Made by a program: the position numbers and the translations under genes. From positions 155,861,241 to 155,925,240 of the forward strand of contig OX422221.1 of the NCBI GenBank assembly GCA_949130495.1: DNA of 64,000 nt, written 5' to 3'. The notes below the pieces were generated by a model. It was not told the DNA's origin, ran no database searches, and was given only the letters and a program-made list of their open reading frames with translations. Every line of letters starts with the position of its first letter. The first letter of the stretch is position 1. Positions 21,438 to 32,358 of this stretch are shown one piece after another. This DNA is from Sambucus nigra. Taxonomy: Eukaryota; Streptophyta; Magnoliopsida; Dipsacales; Adoxaceae.

Positions 21438-23792
21438 TTAAATGGCATCAGAGGGCATGGCCTCAACATCTACAGGAGATTCCTCTGTGACTAAGACAGG
21501 ATGATCCTCAGACGTGTTGGTACCCTCGATGTGCACCTAGGACTCCACACGCGCTAAGGCTTCAGCAATGAGGGGATCATCCAGTTTAAATGCCTCAAGA
21601 GAGGGGAGAATGACGATACTGCATCAGCAAACTTAAGGACGACCCATCGACAGGCCGTCCTAATCCCCCTCTCTAAGTACTCAAGACCGAAGCCTTGAAA
21701 CTCATTTGCGAGTTTGTAGGACTCCACAGCATCGGCCTCTTCCTTTTTCACTGCCTCAGATAGCTAAGTCTTGAATTGAGATCCCAGGTTGATCAAGGCC
21801 TCATCCTTCTCTTTAATAAGCAAGTCCTTGCCATTCAGGTCGGCATCATAATGCCTCGTCAGCTCATCTAGGACCCTTGTATGTTTGGTCCTGTCACTTT
21901 CCAACTCGACCATTGCAATCTCGATCTTGGTCTGTAGGTCCGCCTCATGCTGAATAGCCCTATCGAATTCATGAAATTTCTATTGGTTCTCATCCATGAA
22001 CTTGGCAGAAGACGTGGAGGTACAAACAAACTGCACAGAAAAAACACTTGTTAGGAGACCGAGGAAACAGTTGGGGAAAAATTCAAACTAAGGAGGTGAA
22101 ATGAAAATATATACATGAGCCAGAGCGAGCAAAACATAGTCATACACCTTAGCGGGGGCATCCTTGATAGGAAATCATAGTCGGCGGTCGAGGGGGCAGA
22201 GAACATAGAAGCTTTGGCTACCCTTAGATTGGAAATCAGGGAAGACGGCTCAGCCTTTAAAAATGATAAGTTTTGGGACCAGAAGGCCCCCATGCTGGAG
22301 GAGGAGCCACTTACCTCAGACGACTCCACCCTCACCCTCGTCCTTGAATCTGGCCGAGGGTCAGCAGGTACTTCTGGCTCTTTTCTTTTATGACTGTCAG
22401 CAGTCGGCTCAACAAGTGTCGGCCTCACAGCCTTTGTCTTCCTCGGAGGCTGCTGAGGCTCCTTGACTTTCTTCTTGCCCAAACCAGACAACAGGCTCGG
22501 GGCAGTCATTTCCTAAAGATGGTCAGAGATACCTGCAGGACGATCTGAAAAGGAGACGATACATTAGAAAAATACAGAGGCAAAGATGAAACACTTGGAA
22601 AAAATCAAAGATTGAGCAAAAAATAATAATAACTCACATAGCTCTGTCAATGGGTCGACCCTCAGACCAACTTCTTTGAAGAACCGAGGGGTCATCAAAT
22701 CTTGAAACTTTGCAATTTCACCCTATTTCCCTCGTTCTTTTAGATACTCGACTATGTCTTTTTCATCCAGACTAAGTTCGGGGACCGGCTTAGCCTTTAT
22801 AGAGGGGTTGGACCATCTCCTTGGAACTCTCGTGCCATCGTCCTAAGGCTGAGCCTCAGCAGCGAATTCCCATTCCCCAGATATGAAGAAAAAATTTCTT
22901 CTTCTAGTCATGGTTAGAGGTTTGTGCCACGTGGAGAAGTTTTTTATCTGACCTCCTCGCCCCTAGATGATAGTACCCAGGTTGTTTGGACAAGGAAGTG
23001 ATATTACAACAGGCCAAAAACACATCGACTGAAGGATCATTAGTGAAGGTATTCTTCCACAAGGAGACATAGTGGAGGATCGTCCTCTAAGAGTTGGGAG
23101 GAAGTTAAGAGGGGGCAACGCCGAGGGCTGACAATATATTGACTATGGAAGGGTGCAGAGGGAGCCTAACACCAACCTTAAACATTTGTTCATATACTGC
23201 GATCTCTCCCTCGTCACCCTAAAAGACATTCTTAGACTCATGGGGACCATCATACTTATGTTGAGGGTCACACAAAATGTATGCCTCCACAGCAGGAGGT
23301 CACGATCCCTAATGGTGGAAACATAAGCCGAGGCGTGGGAGGTATCAACTTGGTCAGCTTATAAGTCCTCACCATCATCCTCATTCCCCCTCCCTCTGCC
23401 TCATCACATGTCAGAGTTCCATGAGGAAAGGCCATCTGGAAGGCATGAGGGGATAGAGTTTTCATAGGAATATCCTCGAAAGGGACTACTGCCTCAGCCT
23501 GTCGGCCTGGGCTAAGATCAGACGTCTCTCTCCTCCTAGAAGGCCCAGTGCTAGTTGGTGACGATGCTCTCTCATCCGTCTCTTTTCAATGACTCTCGGC
23601 TAGACGACAAGATGACCCACAAGACTAAGATGGTAATATTGTGGATAATGTAATGGGAAAAATGGGTCGTACCTAATTAGGGTCGGCCTCTCGTCTTCTC
23701 TCCTCCTCTTCCTCTACTCGTATGATCTCTACAAAGAACTTCTCGCTTAGTGATGGGAACTCCTCAGATAAAGTGTAAAGCCTCCTAAGCAT
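21438..23792 (-). pseudogene. Antisense ORF of element E (plant gypsy-type transposase-like domain plus coiled coil)
   Basis: Runs opposite to gag-pol. The likely start is the ATG at 23792 (MLRRLYTLSEEFPSL); the stop is TAA at 21438-21440. The N-terminal half (about 23215 to 22900) has VYEQMFKVGVRLPLHP, then ILSALGVAPS and a NS-stop-RTILHYVSLW segment and YYHLGARRSDKKLL. From memory this matches the Pfam family called putative gypsy-type transposon domain (PF04195). A basic/serine-rich middle follows (22509 to 22300: GKKKVKEPQQPPRKTKAV). The C-terminal half (22000 to 21560) is charged and coiled-coil-like, and the end is acidic (ESPVDVEAMPSDAI). Several stops and frame changes occur. Antisense ORFs at this place are known in Tat elements such as Grande; their function is not known to me. 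Confidence 0.78.
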
Positions 23793-24415
23793 TAAGGGGA
23801 AGACCCTACACTTAAAAGAATTTGGCTAGCCCAATTACAAACAAGTTTGCAGTCGACCAAAATGGACTTTTGGATTGAAAGTAAGGAAAGTAAAGGTTTC
23901 AACCAAGAACACTCAAGAATAAGACGCCGGAGAAGAACGCCAGAAAATTATGAAACAACTAAAGAAAAATCCATCCCTACAGGGCTAAAATAGTCGAAGT
24001 GTAAAAAATAATGGAATATAAAGAGGGCACTAGGGCAGAAGAATTACCTGATAAAGAACAAACGAGACTGTCGAAGCTCGAAACCATGAAGTCGCAGAAA
24101 TGGCAATGGAGCTGGTGAGAGAATAGAGAGAGCGAGTTCAGGCGTGAAGAAGAAGAGGAATAAACTACAAAAAATTATTTAAATACCTTGGTAATGAGTG
24201 GGCCCATTAACCAAGGAAGAACACAGCCCACGAGGAGGGCATCATTAGGGCACAAAGTCCCAAAAAAGTGTGCAGCCGTCATACCTAGGAAATTAGAACG
24301 ACAATGGATATCTGCCTAGGTGTCAAATCATCTTGACAGTTGTCACTCACCAAATAGTCCATACACTCATCTCAAAAGAAACACTATCCCTCAGCCATCT
24401 CAACAACATCGATAG
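23793..24415 (+). other. Non-coding 3' internal region of E
   Basis: Between the antisense ORF start and the 3' LTR. If the antisense ORF is expressed, its promoter should lie here or in the 3' LTR. No clear motif was identified. Confidence 0.45.
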
Positions 24416-24433
24416 CTAAGGGATGCGGGTGAT
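24416..24433 (+). other. Possible polypurine tract of E
   Basis: AAGGGATGCGGGTGAT precedes the TG start of the 3' LTR. It is purine-rich but not a clean tract. Confidence 0.35.
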
Positions 24434-24845
24434 TGATATACCCATATATACCCTCGTCCTGGCCGAGGGTACTTCGCACTTGGATGGGGCCAGGATGACC
24501 TCTTAGCCAATATCAGATGACCCCCTCATCAGTATAGATGACCCTCCAAGGGGATGACCCCTCATCAGGCCCAGACGACCCTTCAAGGGGCCGACCCCTC
24601 ATTAGTCCCAGACAACCCTCCAAGGGGCCGACCCCTCATCAGGCCATTAGTGCCCATACTTAGTGGATCACACACTCATAGTGGATGTAGGCCTAATTGG
24701 ATGAACCACTCTACATCATTGTCTTATTCATCTTATACTCACCTCATTTTATATAGTTATACATACATATCTCCATGGCTGCCATGGTTATCACTATTTG
24801 GGCTCATCATCACTTATCCGATGGTGCTAAATCTTAGCATCACCA
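24434..24845 (+). repeat. 3' LTR of element E, internally deleted (412 bp)
   Basis: Shares both ends with the 5' LTR but lacks 537 bp. The join falls at a shared AGGCC (13077-13081 and 13614-13618 in the 5' copy), which points to a microhomology deletion. The part lost includes the presumed TATA region. The R/U5 stem-loop motif is kept at 24680-24711 (AGTGG ... CCACT). Confidence 0.9.
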
Positions 24846-24850
24846 GTGTG
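24846..24850. other. Target-site duplication of E, right copy (gtgtg)
   Basis: Identical to 12865-12869. Confidence 0.85.
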
Positions 24851-26515
24851 TATTGTGAATCAGTCAAAATGGGTTGAGAATCATAAGAGTAATTCTTAGA
24901 TTTCCTTTTCGCAATCAACGCTTCAACTTCAAATCTCACTGGATATATCTCTCTGAAACGAATTCTCGACATTTGGGTAAGTGTATCGCTCTTATGGGTG
25001 AGGAGGTGAGTAAATGTAAGCAAGTTCAAACGTATCTCACACACATAAGAAAGAAGGAACAATTAGAAAGAAAAATGATCTCATGAAATAAATGCTAATC
25101 ACTGTAGTGAGAACGTCGAGTTATTCACCACATTGACTTTCATTTGCCCGAACACCTAGGGGAATATATGGATGATTATGTGTGAGTGGAAAATGAAATG
25201 AGTAGGATGGGATATGAGGTTGGATGGTGATGTATGGATGAATAATGAGTGATGTATGATGGATGGGAGAGAAGAGTGCACTGTGAATAACACATGTATT
25301 TATTTCAAAACCAACTACTAACTACAAACTCTCTGTTTTTTTTTGTTTTTTGTTTTTTTTTCTCTACTTTTTCTTATACTTTTGTTATATTTATGTTTTT
25401 CTATTTTTTCTTTTTTTTTCTCTCACTTTTCAAACCAACAATTAAGACATTCAACATTTGGAATGAACACTATTTTTCTCAAAAAATGAAGTATGATATG
25501 GAGATGATAAATGGATGATGTGGGAAATATGTGAAAAATGGGAAAGTAATGGGTGAATGAATGGAAATGTGATATGGAAAAATGGTAAGTGTATGGATGA
25601 AAATCTAGTATTCGGGACAAATTTCAAGACATGCTTTTCTTACAACTCGAAAAAGATGTCATTCTCAGTGATCAAGCCAAAATTTTATGAAAAATACTGT
25701 GATCATGCAACAATTTAAAGTGTGGACCCAAACAAAGTTGAATCAACTTGTGACTCGGAGATTGCGTAAAACTCTGTAAAAGGTGAAAGGCACGAATCAC
25801 ACTGGCTAAAGTCTCTAGTTGTGATCCTTAAGGTTTTCTTGCAAATTGTAGAACTCTTCAACTCTAAACCGTTGTGATGTGATAAGTGCACAAATTTTGT
25901 TAAGTCTAGAAATTTATGGTGCAACATGCCTTGCTACGTATTACATAAGCTATTTAGAAAAAATATTGTCTAGCTTGATTCCTAAACTTTAAAAGATGGA
26001 TGATTGAAAATTCACATGAATGAGTGAAATGAAAGAAACTGCACGAAATTTTAAAAATCAGGTTTAAAAATAAAAAAAATTCAAAAGAGGTACGATTTTG
26101 ATAAAATTCCCCACCCCCAAACAAAAAGGAACATCGTCCTAGATGGGAAGTAAAATGATTTTTAAAATTGAGAACATAAGGTAGGAAAGAGATTAATAGA
26201 ATCAACCGCTAATGAAGTGGGAAGATGTAGCCAAGAATAAACCTGAATAAATGATTAGAGAAAAAAAGTGTACAAGTCTATAAGCATGATAAAGCATTGG
26301 GTGATGTGAAACACCACCCCCAGACAGGATGAGACCAGTACAAGGAACACAGGTTGCTTCCCTGAAGCGCAAAGTTTAATGTCTTCAGCCAAACCGAAGG
26401 GATCTCACCCTAAAGATAAGAACAATGAAAACGCAGAGTGGCAGAAAAATGGGTGATGATAATACCCCCTAAACAAGACTGAAGCGTCAGTCTTGCTGGA
26501 TAAAGGCTATAGGTG
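24851..26515 (-). other. Non-coding internal part of B with repeated polypurine modules
   Basis: Lies between B's ORF and the insertion point of E. It contains T-rich/pyrimidine tracts (25330-25435) and, on the minus strand, three G-runs that resemble B's polypurine tract: at 26108-26123 (GTTTGGGGGTGGGG), 26311-26325 (GTCTGGGGGTGGTGT) and 26463-26475 (GTTTAGGGGGTAT). No coding domain. Confidence 0.6.
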
Positions 26516-27897
26516 TTAATGCACTTGAATGGCAAAGTGCATCACACGATGCAAAGCAGCGGTGGACCATGTGTGGGTGGGTTTTAGGGTGAGGGTTATG
26601 AGGTATCGGCCGCAGGCTTTGTTGAGCTTAAAGATGATGGAAACGAGGGCCCTATAAGCATGGTGCTCTAATTGGTGAGGGAGGCAAAAAAGTTGTATAA
26701 ATAGTGATGGGGTGGGCCTCATAGAAATGACATGATCGTTCTATGAATGGGCGATGATAGTGGTCGCGTCGTAACACTCCAGGGAGATATTGAGAAGAAA
26801 AATCAACACCACAAGAGAGTGGCGGGAATAATGTAACAAGATCGGTGTCACAGTGGAGAGTATAACCATATATACTCTCATGGGTGGCGGATGGATTCAG
26901 GTTAAGATCTAAATATATGGATGGAAACATAAAACGTGTAATATCAAGATCCAAACCAGGTGGTGGGGTGAAAGGGGTAATGGGTGGGTCGGGTGGGATA
27001 AATGGTGTATCGGGTGGGATAAATGGTGGGGGAAGATGATCCAACTCAAGCATGGGATACACACACTCACTGGGAGGAGTAAAGGAATCCTCACAAGGGA
27101 GTGTGGTTTCTAAAGATAGAGTGTTCAACTTCTCCATAAGAGTAGCATTGGTGAATATGGTGGGTGGGTAAGACGAGGCACTAAGATTGGAGATAGAGGA
27201 ATCACTAGAAATATCGGGTTCAAAGGGAGCCTGCTTGGTGGGACATCAACCATATCCAGATAGTTAGGAACTATCACGGATTCTATTCGGGAAAATGGTG
27301 AGCACTCGTAGGCGGAGTTAACCTAAAAGATATGGGCATGTCAGAGACAGGTGAAATTAGGGCATAAGGTAAAAGCTTGATTGTATTTTTGGATATAACG
27401 GGAGTGTGAACCAAAATGATGGGTTCATTTGGATATGGTAGAATTTGATCAGGCTCGGTATCGAAAGGTAAGTCACCACAAGTGTCAACTTGGGACCCGA
27501 AACATGGAATGGTCTAAACTTCGAGATTCTCGGGGTGGTTGGGTTTGTCACAATCAAAATCCATGTCAAAAGAGGACACAACATCATCACACTTGGGTGC
27601 AACAATCGGTGGATTCATGGAATATCCGACTCTCTCACACACTCCTATTGATTTATTCGTTGTTTAAGCCTTTTAAGATCTTGACTTTGAATTTGAGTGG
27701 CTTGATCTTGCTCGAGTATGAAATTTTGCAAGAGTCTTTCGAGAGAGGATGTGGATGGTGGTGGTGGTGGTGGTGGTGGAGTGACGGGTCGTGGTGGTGG
27801 TTGAGGTGGACACAACTCGTAATGATAATGACGATATGGAGAGTACTCAAATGAAGTGGGTGGAGTGGGGACAAGTTCATCATACACGAAAGGATCA
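26516..27897 (-). pseudogene. Proline-rich ORF of element B, 3' part
   Basis: Minus-strand frames (27887 to 27645, about 27605 to 27300, 27137 to 26652) form one degenerate ORF with frame changes. It starts after the solo-LTR insertion with YDELVPTPPTSFEYSP, continues through a proline run and a helical segment (LERLLQNFILEQDQATQI), then an acidic part (GDLPFDTEPDQILPY) and a second proline-rich part (LPPPFIPPDTPFIPPDPP). The helix after the proline run recalls the C-terminal Gag of Athila elements (weak resemblance). No enzyme motif. Product unknown; possibly a Gag-derived or packaging-related protein. Confidence 0.5.
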
Positions 27898-27910
27898 CTT
27901 TCTGTGACAC
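27645..27910 (-). repeat. GGT/ACC microsatellite region in B's ORF
   Basis: A (GGT)n run on the plus strand at about 27749-27779 encodes the proline run on the minus strand. A plus-strand frame over it (27429-27854) is a shadow. Confidence 0.6.
27898..27902. other. Target-site duplication of the solo LTR (ctttc), left
   Basis: Identical to 30842-30846. Confidence 0.85.
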
Positions 27911-30841
27911 CCCGACTAATTAAATACCGGGTAGCTACTCCTTTATAAAATTAATTCAAAATGCCAAGTTGGCTCAGTTAATAGCATCACTGTCGAAAAC
28001 ATTTTATTATTACTAACCACCTAGTATTTAAAAATCAAGTTGTCAAATTTTAATTAAAGTCTGATTAACAAGCAACAAGTGAAAAGAAGAAATAAATAAC
28101 ACCATTCACCATACTGAAGTAAAATGAATAATCATCACAATAGAGTAAATAAAGTCTGGAGGAAACCCCTCACTACAATCCCATAACTGAAATAAATAAA
28201 CTGAAACAATACATGCTAAAGTCTGAAAACTGAAATGTAAAAGATGTCTCTAAAGAAATGGGCAACATGTCCCACAACTGATAGATAGTGACTCTGGAAT
28301 CCAAAAAGATAGAAGCGTCTACATGAAAATCCCTGTAGCTTCCACAAGTAGCTACAGCTCGTCACCTGAATGAGTACCTATGCTTGGTGTCCTTGTGGCT
28401 GGGCACCTAAAATGGTTTTACAAAGAAAAAGATTTGAAAAGCAAACGGGTCAGAGCCCGAATGTGGAGTTATATTTTAAAAACCTGCAAGTGCTTTAAAA
28501 ACATTTAAAACATTAAATGCAAAGTACATGTTAGGACGTGCACTCACATTATATTCTCACCCCTCGTCTAACTGTGCACTCCTAACGTAAGTACCCATCT
28601 ATATCTACCCATACCACTAGCTAAGTGACAACGTATCTAGCTAGACTGCCAAAGGTTCTACCCATGATACTCGGTTCCATTAACATAATAACGCTCGTAA
28701 TTAAAAAGGGTTTAATGTAAACTCAGTTACTAAATATGCCATATATATAAGTATCAATTAACTCATTATATAACTCGAAACAATACCGTAATAGGTTCAC
28801 AATATTAACAGGTGGATTTCCATTAATTAAATGTATATTATTCACATCATAAATATACGATACAAGCACCCCGCAATCTAAGCTATGGTGCACACATACT
28901 CTGCTATCCATCCCGGTACATCACGTACATAAGGATCACACATTCCGAATCTCTTAGGAATAGTTCAGATAACACAAATCACAAATAGTGGAGGCGAACA
29001 CAGTCACCATCACGTGGGTCACGCACATACCTACGCTCCCACGGTCAGCGGACTTATTAATATCACAATAAGTCTTTCTATGACCTATGTTCATCAAGGT
29101 ACCAGTCTATATCCCCCCCGTAGGAACACAAGGATTAGAGGGTCCTAAGCGAACGCAAACCTCCCGTGATAGCAAGTATGGTAGGTATGTCATACACACA
29201 ATCCATATACCAATACTAAGTAAACACACATCTTAGTAATACCATATTTTAATCGTAGTACATACTGCACTCTCGTACTAACTATAATTATCACAATTCG
29301 TACTATTCCGGTTTATAATCATATGCGCCATAATTCATCCTCACATCGTAGTAGACACTCACGTCTCAACCCAAACGGTTCATTGAATATAACTTTAGTA
29401 TATAATTTACTCCTCTCAATAACCCAAAAGTCCCAATCTATCCTCACATCAATAAAGGAAGGTCATCTATATCCTCGAACAAGTTTACGGGACTCCAAAA
29501 ATAAAAACAGTCCAAAAAGGACCAAACTGTCAACTCGTTAGAAGTCTCGTTCGAACGAGTGTTCGAACGAGTTTGGACTGTCATCTCGTTAGAAGTCTCG
29601 TTCGAACGAGGCTGTTCGAACGAGATCCCAGTTCGTTCGAACGAACTGTTCCTTCTAACGATATCTCGTTCGAACGAGATATCGAACGAGATCCCTTCTC
29701 ATTAGTAACGACTGGTCAGCTTCGTTAGAAGCTCGTTCGAACGAGTTCGTTCGAACGACCTGGGGGCTGCTTCTAATGAGCTACCAGTTTCGGCCCAGAT
29801 TTTTCCCATCTCGTTTTTCACCATATTTATCACTTTAATCCTTCTCCAAAGTTCGTTCTAACAATGATTTAAGTCCTCTAATCATACTAAAACATGCTTA
29901 GGTCATAAACTAACGTCTTTTAAGGCAATAAGGCATCCTAAACATCATTAAATTCCAGAACCCTAGATATATATCAACATCAAATTCCAGAATTTAATTC
30001 GTTTTTCTTTCACCCAATCATGTATTAACATCAGATTAAATGTCTCCAAACTATTCTACATGCAATTCTCTTCATAATTTCTCAAGTTCTATGATCTAAC
30101 TACATGGGTTTTCATATTTATCAAGAACAAACCATAAATCCGAATTTTCTAACATGGAAAGAACATTTACTGAAATTTAAACATAATTAAACCACTTGCC
30201 TTGGTTTGATTTCTGACTTTGGTGTAGGTTTGGTGAGAATTCTGCAGAGTTTCTTCTCTCTCTAAGTTCCTTCTCCAATGGTGCCTCAAGGTGGTTAGGG
30301 TTTGATTTGGGGAAGAATGTAAACCTAATATTAGCCTCCGTAGCTTAAAGGGTTAATATGGGTTGGTTATGGGCTTAGTGGGTCAATATCCACATCAGAT
30401 TTAATTAACCAATTTTCGTCACTTTTAATTCCTCAAAATGTAAAATTACCAAAATACCCTTTAAGTTATCGGTATGGCCTAAAAATACCCCGGGACCCAA
30501 ACTATACCCCCGGCTAGTGTTTTCAGACTATCTCAACCCTTCCGGACGCGTTGGCACACTCAAAACGACCATACGGATTATAGATTTTAAATTCACTTTT
30601 ATTATCAAAATATTATACCGTGACGCGGCGGTCCCACGCGTCTCAACAAAATTTCTAAAATGTCGTATATAAATCCCACGACAAATTTTATAATACCAAG
30701 TTCATATATAATCATATATGCACATAATCAAATACTGACTCGTATCACATTAGTATTTTTATCCCGGATTAATTTCCAATTAATACGCATTTAATTAATT
30801 AATCCCAAAAATAAATATAGCCAAAAATACGGGGTATTACA
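27903..30841 (-). repeat. Solo Tekay/Del-like LTR inserted in B's ORF
   Basis: TG...CA ends with a perfect CTTTC duplication. On the minus strand it starts TGTAATACCCCGTATTTTTG and ends GTCGGGGTGTCACA, the familiar termini of Tekay/Del chromovirus LTRs. It is 2939 bp long and has no PBS, gag or pol, hence a solo LTR left by LTR-LTR recombination (inference from structure). It splits the proline-rich ORF of B. A cluster of palindromes lies at 29540-29765. Confidence 0.88.
29540..29765. repeat. Cluster of perfect TTCGAA-centred palindromes
   Basis: Eight TTCGAA cores stand within about 210 bp. Perfect palindromes include CTCGTTCGAACGAG at 29546-29559 and 29597-29610, a 20-bp one at 29629-29648 (arms CAGTTCGTTC), a 22-bp one at 29661-29682 (arms ATATCTCGTTC), and the pair at 29731-29758. 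They are separated by related words such as TCTCGTTAGAAG. Confidence 0.92.
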
Positions 30842-30846
30842 CTTTC
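30842..30846. other. Target-site duplication of the solo LTR (ctttc), right
   Basis: Identical to 27898-27902. Confidence 0.85.
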
Positions 30847-31335
30847 GTGATGGACAAATGGTTGATATTCAGTGGGTGCAGAGTGAGGTAACTGATCGGG
30901 AATGGGTGCACAAGGTTTCCATGACAATTGTGGGAACGTGTGATAATCCACAACATCAGGTTGGGATTCAAATTGCGTGAAAGGGTGATCAGGCCTCCAC
31001 GAATAACTAGGGTGCTCACACAACTCGGGATTGGGTGTATTGGGATAGTAGGCCGATGTGGGTTCCGAAAGAGTGTCATATGGATACATATGTTCCATGG
31101 TGGGTTCAGATGGATATGGAAAGTAAGGGTACTCATGGGACATGTGATCGGCAAAATAACTGTGGGTGCACGACAAAGGAAGAGACACATTGACACTTGA
31201 CACCGAGGGTGATGGAATATGAGGTGCGTGCCGAGATGGCTCAAGAGTATCAAAGGTACTCGTGAGAGAGGTGAAACCACGAAAAATATCATAAAGAGAC
31301 GGCTCGGGATCACTCTCACACGTGTCATATGTCAA
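30847..31335 (-). pseudogene. Proline/tyrosine-rich ORF of element B, 5' part
   Basis: An open frame of about 163 codons (MTYDTCESDPEPSLYDIF... at the start) up to the solo-LTR insertion. It is rich in Pro, Ser, Tyr and His (for example HEYPYFPYPSEPTMEHMYPY) and has no known domain, signal peptide or membrane segment. It reads in the same direction as the 3' part at 27897, and the two were one ORF before the insertion, because the LTR and one TSD copy lie exactly between them. The last residues in the current frame (IFGYIYFWD) are LTR sequence. Confidence 0.55.
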
Positions 31336-32340
31336 TGGAAAATCACCAAAGTAGTCCCGTAAAGGACGTTCTTCGGCCCTGAGGAGAGAAATAATTTTTT
31401 TAAAAAAATTTTCAGAAGGAAAGAAAATAGTTTTGGATTTTCTAAAAAGAATGGAATAAAATGTTTTTAATTTTTATGAAAAATAAAAGGAAGAAAATAT
31501 TTTTCGATTTTTGTTATAAAAATGAAAGAAAATATTTTTGGATTTTTTGGAGGAAAAGGTGGGGAAAATAGGTAGACTCTCTGAATTTGCACAAACTCAC
31601 TAAAATCGACTACCAATAGATAAATTGGACACACACAAGTCAAAGATAATACCTAACTAGCACATAGCCAATTTTTATCTTTAGATTTAGTGAAAATGTA
31701 GTCAAATTTTCTTAGTGGTCGCCTTAGAATAATTTTCTCCTACTGGGCTACCTAGTTGATTGATTTTAAATTTAGTGATGGATAGGGTAGCACACAATGG
31801 TAAGCGAGTGAGTCGGGTGATGAAATCCCGTCTTGTGAGTGACCGGGTCTAGGTCTTAGTCAATTAATTCGTCACACCATTCGAAAATAAATGCGAGAAT
31901 GAAATCAAGTAAGAGCACGCAAAGCACACAAAAGAATTGACTCGCTAACAGGAGAGGTGCGAGGGTGTAAGAAATATACCTCCCACGATTTTTAGGCCGT
32001 GGGGTGCCGAAAAATTTGAGTCGACCGGGGGGAGATCACGCCTATCTCAGTCATCCCCGAGAGTCCTACCGACCCAAGGTAGAGAGGCTTCTAAATTCTC
32101 GCCTTTGAACGCCCTCTCTCTACCTTGTATGGTTTCCCTATCACGCTTTTCATTGTAATTAATTATTACAAATTAAAATGAAAAATAATTTGGTGTCTCT
32201 AAGCACCGCAATACAAGCGAAGGATAAAATCCTAATACAAGCCTTCTAAAACAAAGAAAAAAATGGTACTAAAATTCAACAAAATATAGGAGATACATGA
32301 ACTACAAAATTGAGTCCACTCCGAGAGCTTCACGCTCCCA
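31336..32340 (-). other. 5' untranslated leader of element B
   Basis: About 1 kb between PBS and ORF, AT-rich with runs of A/T at 31390-31560. No coding domain seen. Confidence 0.5.
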
Positions 32341-32341
32341 A

Positions 32342-32358
32342 GAATGGCAACGGTTCCA
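32342..32358 (-). other. Primer-binding site of element B (tRNA-Asp type)
   Basis: Minus strand TGGAACCGTTGCCATTC. It matches the Athila-type site TGGCGCCGTTGCCGG at most positions (CCGTTGCC exact). It lies directly inside the 5' LTR edge. Confidence 0.65.

Larger units (their letters stand above)
12870..24845 (+). mobile_element. Element E: complete but inactive Tat-type Ty3/gypsy element
   Basis: The 11,976-bp element starts TGATATACCC, ends in CA, has two LTRs and a perfect GTGTG duplication, and sits in the internal region of element B. The plus strand carries gag, protease, RT, RNase H, a second RNase H and integrase. After integrase come a 105-bp minisatellite and then a long antisense ORF on the minus strand. 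This order, with two RNase H domains and an antisense ORF, is that of Tat-lineage elements such as Grande. Each coding domain has stops or frameshifts, so it is not autonomous now. Confidence 0.9.

Noticed and set aside
27429..27854. Plus-strand frame with a tryptophan run
   Set aside because: Shadow of the (GGT)n run; the minus strand carries the proline-rich ORF.
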